In this document: positions 59,398-64,000 of the stretch, piece by piece
Numbering within the stretch: position 1 is the first letter of the stretch
Layout: every line of letters starts with the position of its first letter
NCBI RefSeq assembly: GCF_002973595.1
Contig: NZ_PVEO01000005.1
Coordinates: forward strand, 124,001-188,000
Origin: Jejuia pallidilutea
Lineage (GTDB): Bacteria > Bacteroidota > Bacteroidia > Flavobacteriales > Flavobacteriaceae
Direction of reading: 5' to 3'
Length of the DNA stretch: 64,000 nucleotides
Made by a program: the position numbers and the translations under genes
Notes under the pieces: generated by a model
Databases searched by the model: none
Seen by the model: only the letters and a program-made list of their open reading frames with translations
Told to the model about the DNA's origin: nothing

Positions 59398-62300
59398 CTA
59401 ATTAATATACTTACTCAACCTCAAAATATCCCCAAAAACACCACGTGCTGTAACCTCGGCTCCTGCGCCAGCACCTTGAATCACAATAGGTTGTTCGCCA
59501 TAACTTTCTGTAAATATTTCAAAAATAGCATCGCTGCCTTTTACATGCCCTAAGGTACTATCTTCTGGAATAGATACCAATTTCACTTCTAAATGCCCTT
59601 TGTCTTGCGATAAATCTCCAGATAAATCCCCAACATAACGCAACACATGTCCTTCCTTTTGGGCGTCTTTCAACTTTTGATATTGGTCGTCTAAAACGTC
59701 TAACTGACTCAAAAACGCTTCTACCGAAATATCTCTATACGCTTCAGGGATCAAATTCAACACTTCAACATCTTCAAATTCATTTTGTAAATCTAGTTCT
59801 CTTGCTAAAATCAACAACTTTCTCGCCACATCATTTCCTGAAAAATCCTCACGAGGATCTGGCTCAGTAAACCCTTTATCCACCGTTTCTTGAATAATGG
59901 CACTAAATGGTTTATCCTGTACTGAAAAATTATTGAACAAATAACTTAACGTCCCCGAAAACACCCCACGAATTCGTGTAATATTCTCTCCAGACTCATG
60001 CAATAACTTAATCGTATCAATTAACGGTAAACCTGCACCAACCGTAGTTTCGTATAAATATTGTTTGTTATTATTTTCAAGCTGAACGCGTAATGCTTTA
60101 TAAAACTCATGAGATACCGTATTGGCCACTTTATTGGACGATACCAAATCGAAACCAGCTTCAATTAACGGTATATAATTCTGATAAAACTCAGAACTCG
60201 CCGTATTATCTACCGCAATTAAATTTTCTAAATGGTGGTTTTTAGCATATGTGATGATATCGTCTATAGAACTTTTGTAAGTACTATGTTTAATCGCATC
60301 TTGCCAATTTGGTTGCACACCATTTTTATCTAAAATAAGCTTTCTAGAATTCGCAATCGCAAATACATTCAAATTTATGCCTTTGCGTTTTTCAATATCG
60401 TCTTTCGATTTTAAAATCTGATTAATCAATGCGCCACCAACACCACCATGACCAAAAATGGCAATATTTATTTTTTTGGAAATCCCAAAAACTTCACCAT
60501 GAATTACATTCACCGCCTTATGCAATTGTGCTTTCTTCACCACCAAACTCACATTCTTTCCAGTAACCGTGTTGTTAAATAATAGCGGTGTAATTTGATT
60601 TTTAATTAAGGCATTAAATGGTTTATGGAACGAACTTAATTCAATCCCTACAATGGAAATGACCGCTACATCATCCACCACATCAATTTTATTTACATCC
60701 TGGGAATAGAAATCACTTTCAAACTCACGCTCTAAGGCAATCACCGCTTGGGTAGCTTGGTCTGCATCAATAATTAAACCAATACCTCTTTCCGAAGACC
60801 CTTGGGACACAATGCTCACACTAATACCGTATTTACTTAATGCCCCAAAAATTCTGGCATCTACACCAATTTTTCCTAATAAGCCGCGACCTTCTAAATT
60901 CAGCAACGCCACATTGTCTAAAATAGATAGCGAGGTAACCTCCTTGGTGCTTGGTCTTGCGGTAATTAGCGTGCCTTCATCATCTGCATTAAAGGTATTT
61001 AAAATACGTAAGTTGATATTTTTCTCAACTAGCGGAATAATGGTTTTGGCATGCAATACCGAAGTGCCAAAGTTTGCCAACTCGTTAGCCTCACTAAACG
61101 ACAATTCCCTAATTTGTTTTGCATCTGGCACCAATCCAGGGTCTGCGGTATAAATTCCGCTAACGTGCGTATAGTTTTGCAACTCTTCGGCATCTAAAAA
61201 ATTAGCTAATAAAGCGGCGGTGTAATTGCTACCGTTACGCCCCAAAGTTGTAGTTTCATTTTTTAAATTAGAAGCAATAAAGCCCGCGACTACGTTTACA
61301 ACATCTTTATTTTTATTAAAATAGGCTTTGGTATTTTCTTTCGAAAGTTTAGAGAGTGGTTGTGCATTACCAAAAGCCTCATCGGTCTTTATCAATGCGC
61401 GTGCATCGGCAGCTTTTGCTGTAATGCCTTGTTCGTTTAATAAATTTGCAATGAGCTTTACCGACAATAATTCACCTTGGGCTAAAATAGCGTCCTTGGT
61501 TTTTTTGCTATAATCGCGCAACAAACTTACACCTTCAAATAATTTATCTAAAACTGAAAACTCTTCGGTAAAATCGATAGTTTTTAAAGGTTCAGTTTGA
61601 TAAGCTTTAAAAGCTTCTAAATCCTCTTGATACGGTTCTCCTTTTAGCGCTTTATTCAAAATAGCTTCTAAATCATCAGTTGCCGAACCTCTTGCCGAAA
61701 CCACAACCGTAATACGCTCTCCAGCTTCAACTTTATTTTTTATTATTGAAAGTACCGTTTTTAAGCCTTTTCCGTTGGCTAAGGATTTCCCTCCAAATTT
61801 TAATACTTTCATACGCTTTCGTTTAGAATGTGGCACAAAAATACCTTCTATGATTTTTTCAAGTTGATCGAACTCCATTAAAAATGCATCATGCCCATGA
61901 ACAGAATGAATTTCGCTGTACGTTACGTTGGGGTGTGTTAAAGCCAATTGCTTATGTGTTTCCCTATTTTCTTCCGCAGTAAAAAACAAATCAGAGTCCA
62001 CACCTATAATATGAATTTTGGCCTCTATGTTTTCCAGTACATTAAAATTACTGGAGCGCCCTTTGGTAACATCAATCGTTTTTAACAATTGGTTCATTAA
62101 TTTGTAAGCCGATAACTGAAAACGTTCCTGCAACTTTTTACCGTGGTGCAGCAACCAACTTTCTACATTAAAAATCTCTAAATCATCGTTTTTAGAACGT
62201 TGAAAACGTTCCTTAAAAGATTCTGGCGTGCGGTAACACAACATGGCATGCATACGCGCATCGTGCACTGGGTTTTTAGAATTTAGCAGAAATTGTTCCT

Positions 62301-62796
62301 GTATTTGGCAGTTGGCAATCAACCAATCGGTAGATTTCCAGTCGGTTGCCACCACTACTAAATGCTCGGTAAAATTGGGCTGTAACACTGCCATTTCCCA
62401 AGCAATACCACCACCCAAAGAACCGCCTATTGTAGCGAATAACTTATCTATTTGTAATGCTTTCAGCCCTAATAAAAAGAGTTTTGCAACATCGCGTGCT
62501 ACAAAATCCTTGTAATTATCAATCACAAAACCATCAAATCCGTTTCCAGGAATATTAAATGCCAAAATAGTGTATAGCTTAGTATCTATAACCTTATCAT
62601 CACCAATCACATCTTTCCACCAACCATTTTCTCCTGCCACCTCACTATTTCCAGTTAATGCGTGATTAACTAAAACTATTGGTGCTTTACCCAATGGTTT
62701 CCCAAAAACCTGGTAGCTTAACTTTATTTCAGGGTTAAGCGCACCACTCTCGGTAGTGTAATCCTCAATAATAATATGTTGTATTTTGTGTTTCAT
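59398..62796 (-). CDS. Trifunctional MetX-like acyltransferase / aspartate kinase / homoserine dehydrogenase, 1132 aa
   Basis: Residues 1-328 are an alpha/beta-hydrolase of the homoserine O-acetyltransferase (MetX) type (VNHALTGNSEVAGENGWWKDVIG, nucleophile GGSLGGG with Ser at about 126, a late VHGHDAFL His). Residues 329-1132 are a complete ThrA: aspartokinase (MKVLKFGGKSLANG, VVSARGSATDDLEAIL, TLGRNGSNYTAALLANFL), a regulatory ACT region and homoserine dehydrogenase (GHGGVGGALINQIL, TSSEFYQN, ETTVGAGLPL). One continuous frame joins them. I chose the second ATG (62796), since the five residues before it (MRGFY) are encoded by a repeat. It couples homoserine synthesis to its O-acylation. Confidence 0.9.
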   Translation of the reverse strand: MKHKIQHIIIEDYTTESGALNPEIKLSYQVFGKPLGKAPIVLVNHALTGNSEVAGENGWWKDVIGDDKVIDTKLYTILAFNIPGNGFDGFVIDNYKDFVARDVAKLFLLGLKALQIDKLFATIGGSLGGGIAWEMAVLQPNFTEHLVVVATDWKSTDWLIANCQIQEQFLLNSKNPVHDARMHAMLCYRTPESFKERFQRSKNDDLEIFNVESWLLHHGKKLQERFQLSAYKLMNQLLKTIDVTKGRSSNFNVLENIEAKIHIIGVDSDLFFTAEENRETHKQLALTHPNVTYSEIHSVHGHDAFLMEFDQLEKIIEGIFVPHSKRKRMKVLKFGGKSLANGKGLKTVLSIIKNKVEAGERITVVVSARGSATDDLEAILNKALKGEPYQEDLEAFKAYQTEPLKTIDFTEEFSVLDKLFEGVSLLRDYSKKTKDAILAQGELLSVKLIANLLNEQGITAKAADARALIKTDEAFGNAQPLSKLSKENTKAYFNKNKDVVNVVAGFIASNLKNETTTLGRNGSNYTAALLANFLDAEELQNYTHVSGIYTADPGLVPDAKQIRELSFSEANELANFGTSVLHAKTIIPLVEKNINLRILNTFNADDEGTLITARPSTKEVTSLSILDNVALLNLEGRGLLGKIGVDARIFGALSKYGISVSIVSQGSSERGIGLIIDADQATQAVIALEREFESDFYSQDVNKIDVVDDVAVISIVGIELSSFHKPFNALIKNQITPLLFNNTVTGKNVSLVVKKAQLHKAVNVIHGEVFGISKKINIAIFGHGGVGGALINQILKSKDDIEKRKGINLNVFAIANSRKLILDKNGVQPNWQDAIKHSTYKSSIDDIITYAKNHHLENLIAVDNTASSEFYQNYIPLIEAGFDLVSSNKVANTVSHEFYKALRVQLENNNKQYLYETTVGAGLPLIDTIKLLHESGENITRIRGVFSGTLSYLFNNFSVQDKPFSAIIQETVDKGFTEPDPREDFSGNDVARKLLILARELDLQNEFEDVEVLNLIPEAYRDISVEAFLSQLDVLDDQYQKLKDAQKEGHVLRYVGDLSGDLSQDKGHLEVKLVSIPEDSTLGHVKGSDAIFEIFTESYGEQPIVIQGAGAGAEVTARGVFGDILRLSKYIN

Positions 62797-62803
62797 ATAA
62801 AAG

Positions 62804-62840
62804 CCCCTCATAATCCCGCTAAAAGACGGGAGATTCTTAC
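62804..62840. repeat. CCCCTCATAATCCCGC...GACGGGAGATTCTTACTC repeat before the fusion
   Basis: Matches the block at 54010 (AGCCCCTCCTAATCCCGC ... GGGCGGGAAATTCTTACTC). It lies immediately upstream of the fusion start and may have created the extra upstream ATG at 62811. Confidence 0.6.
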
Positions 62841-62902
62841 TCTTATGTTATAAAGTCGACTGGGAATTTAAACCTATCAACTTTTATTTTATTTATTTTT
62901 TT

Positions 62903-63080
62903 GGGCGTTCCCCGGTCGGGTCGGGCTTTCCGCTATATCTTTTTTGTCTTAACCTCAGCGTCGTTGCGAGTTTACCGAAGCAATCTCCTAATTCCTAGAG
63001 ATTACTTCGTCGTACCGCCTCGTAATGACGGGCTTGTTTGTCAGCTCAAAAAAGGATGCCGCTGCAATCCCTAACGCGGG
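62903..63080 (+). repeat. Dispersed intergenic repeat element, copy 5
   Basis: GGGCGTTCCCCGG, GGTCGGGCTTTCCGCTAT, a middle with nested CGTCGTTGCGAG ... GAGATTACTTCGTCG ... CGTAATGACG, and AAAAAAGGATGCCGCTG ending CAATCCCTAACGCGGGC. Together with the neighbouring palindromes it fills the 62812-63323 gap. I see no gene there. The ends GGGCGTT and AACGC[GGG]C are inverted. Confidence 0.75.
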
Positions 63081-63126
63081 CTATCAGCCAATATCTTTTT
63101 ATTCCTAAAAGTCGTTTAACTTTTGT

Positions 63127-63163
63127 TTTTTAACTATCCCTAACCCCTACAAGGGAATGCTTA
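63127..63163. repeat. CCCTAACCCC palindrome
   Basis: ATCCCTAACCCCTACAAGGGA is the same CCCTAACCC pattern as copies at 31066 and 49335. It is followed by a block that includes TACTTCGACTACGCTT near 63213. Confidence 0.5.
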
Positions 63164-63271
63164 CTGTTATGTTTAAAATCGCACCCTTACCTTCCTAATT
63201 ACTTCAATACTTCGACTACGCTTAATACAAGTGAAGCGGAACGCTCACTCGAACGCAATACTCCGCATGAG

Positions 63272-63317
63272 TATGGTTCCTCCCCTTTGGGGAGTCCCGA
63301 TAGCTATCGGGAAGGTG
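63272..63317. repeat. Compound palindromic repeat before the MetY stop
   Basis: TCCCCTTTGGGGA joined to a perfect TCCCGATAGCTATCGGGA (63295-63312). The palindrome is identical to the one at 51704. The block ends seven bases before the MetY stop. Confidence 0.65.
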
Positions 63318-63323
63318 GGGCTT

Positions 63324-64000
63324 TTATATCTTAGCAAACGCCTGCTTTAAATCTGCTTTTAAATCCTCAATATCTTCAATACCAACAGACAAACGAATTA
63401 AATCTGCCGACACTCCTGCCGAAGCTTGTTCTGCTTCATCTAATTGTTGATGCGTTGTACTTGAAGGATGAATAATTAAAGATTTTGTATCGCCAATGTT
63501 GGCCAGCAAAGAAAAAATCTTTGTTTCGTCTGCAATGGTTTTAGCTGCATCAAATCCGCCTTTGTGTCCAAAAGTAACAATACCACTTTGTCCGTTAGGC
63601 AAATACTTTTTAGCCAATGCATTGTATTTACTACTCTCTAATCCTGGATAGTTTACCCAAGCTACTTCGTCTTGCGCTTCTAACCATTTTGCTAATTCTA
63701 AAGCATTTTCGCTATGTTGCTTAATTCTCACTGGTAAGGTTTCTAACCCTTGAATAATATTAAATGCGTTTGTTGGACTTAACGCGCCACCAAAATCTCT
63801 CAACCCTTCTAAAATTAATTTAAAGGTATAAGATGCAGCACCTAAGGTTTCGTAATACTTCAATCCATGATATCCTGCCGAAGGCTCTGTAAACTCTGGA
63901 AACTTACCGTTTGCCCAATTAAAAGTACCTGCATCTATAATAGCGCCCCCTAGAGATGTACCTTGGCCGCCTATGTATTTGGTTAACGAGTGAATAACAA
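63324..64000 (-). CDS. O-acetylhomoserine sulfhydrylase (MetY-type), C-terminal part
   Basis: The minus-strand frame continues to the window end, so the N-terminal half is cut off. Visible are HSLTKYIGGQGTSLGG with the PLP-Lys, NWANGKFPEFTEPS, GALSPTNAFNIIQGLETLPVRIKQHSENA, GQSGIVTFGHKGG, NIGDTKSLIIHPSSTTHQQL and VGIEDIEDLKADLKQAF, all typical of the MetY group that makes homocysteine from O-acetylhomoserine and sulfide. It is the natural partner of the MetX-like domain of the next gene. A second such enzyme (MetZ type) lies downstream. Confidence 0.9.
   Translation of the reverse strand, partial: VIHSLTKYIGGQGTSLGGAIIDAGTFNWANGKFPEFTEPSAGYHGLKYYETLGAASYTFKLILEGLRDFGGALSPTNAFNIIQGLETLPVRIKQHSENALELAKWLEAQDEVAWVNYPGLESSKYNALAKKYLPNGQSGIVTFGHKGGFDAAKTIADETKIFSLLANIGDTKSLIIHPSSTTHQQLDEAEQASAGVSADLIRLSVGIEDIEDLKADLKQAFAKI

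Noticed and set aside
62809-62811. Upstream ATG giving MRGFY before the MetX fusion
   Set aside because: The extra codons come from a repeat (AGCCCCTCA...) shared with 54010; the MKHKIQHIIIEDY start fits the family better.
1-64000. Search for insertion sequences, prophage genes, toxin-antitoxin pairs or a CRISPR-Cas locus
   Set aside because: No transposase, integrase, phage structural protein or Cas motif was seen in the translated frames; the accessory signal is confined to short repeats.

Overview
The window is a gene-dense, AT-rich chromosomal segment from a member of the Bacteroidota, most likely a marine Flavobacteriaceae. The evidence is a gliding-motility ABC ATPase (GldA), a secreted M64 peptidase with a type IX secretion C-terminal sorting domain, the small ribosomal protein THX, a PL7 alginate lyase lipoprotein carrying a BACON domain, promoters of the form TTG-N17-23-TAnnTTTG, and few Shine-Dalgarno sites. 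I saw no rRNA, tRNA, CRISPR array, insertion sequence or prophage gene.

Layout. 1-8.3 kb: end of trpA, small proteins, an EF-hand protein, a DEAD-box helicase operon, a UDG-like protein, ribosomal protein THX (44 aa), a methyltransferase, YaaA and TPR proteins. 8.4-19.3 kb: a 2034-aa alpha-2-macroglobulin, a possible lipoprotein, a T9SS-exported M64 peptidase, an SDR enzyme, a DUF4136 lipoprotein and an esterase-like hydrolase. 19.6-28.3 kb: queA, aroA, a MazG-like pyrophosphohydrolase, two DUF3857/transglutaminase proteins, dtd and rsgA. 29-33.3 kb: an aromatic amino acid operon (pheA, aminotransferase, tyrA, DAHP synthase/chorismate mutase) preceded by a leader that looks like a classical transcription attenuator. 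33.4-39.6 kb: gldA, pta-ackA and envelope proteins. 39.6-63.9 kb: a sulfur and methionine supercluster, almost all on the minus strand. It holds metF, a split metH, cysM, cysE, an FNR-like reductase, siroheme genes, sulfite reductase, cysN, cysD, cysH, DUF2061, an Rrf2 regulator, a MetZ-type enzyme, a MetX-aspartokinase-homoserine dehydrogenase fusion and a partial MetY. The alginate lyase and a PhzF protein sit inside this cluster.

The genes form a coherent flow. Sulfate is activated by CysD/CysN and reduced by CysH and a siroheme sulfite reductase, whose cofactor is made by the CobA and CysG-like proteins. Sulfide then enters cysteine through CysE/CysM, or homocysteine through MetX with MetY/MetZ. 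MetH and MetF complete methionine synthesis. The fused aspartokinase and homoserine dehydrogenase supply homoserine.

The most notable observations are three. First, a Phe/Tyr-rich leader peptide lies upstream of pheA with mutually exclusive antiterminator and terminator hairpins. Second, several families of palindromic intergenic repeats are present; some have entered reading frames and encode the N-termini of the CysG-like and CobA proteins and the C-terminal tail of the MetH N-module. Third, the alpha-2-macroglobulin carries SusC-like sequence motifs.
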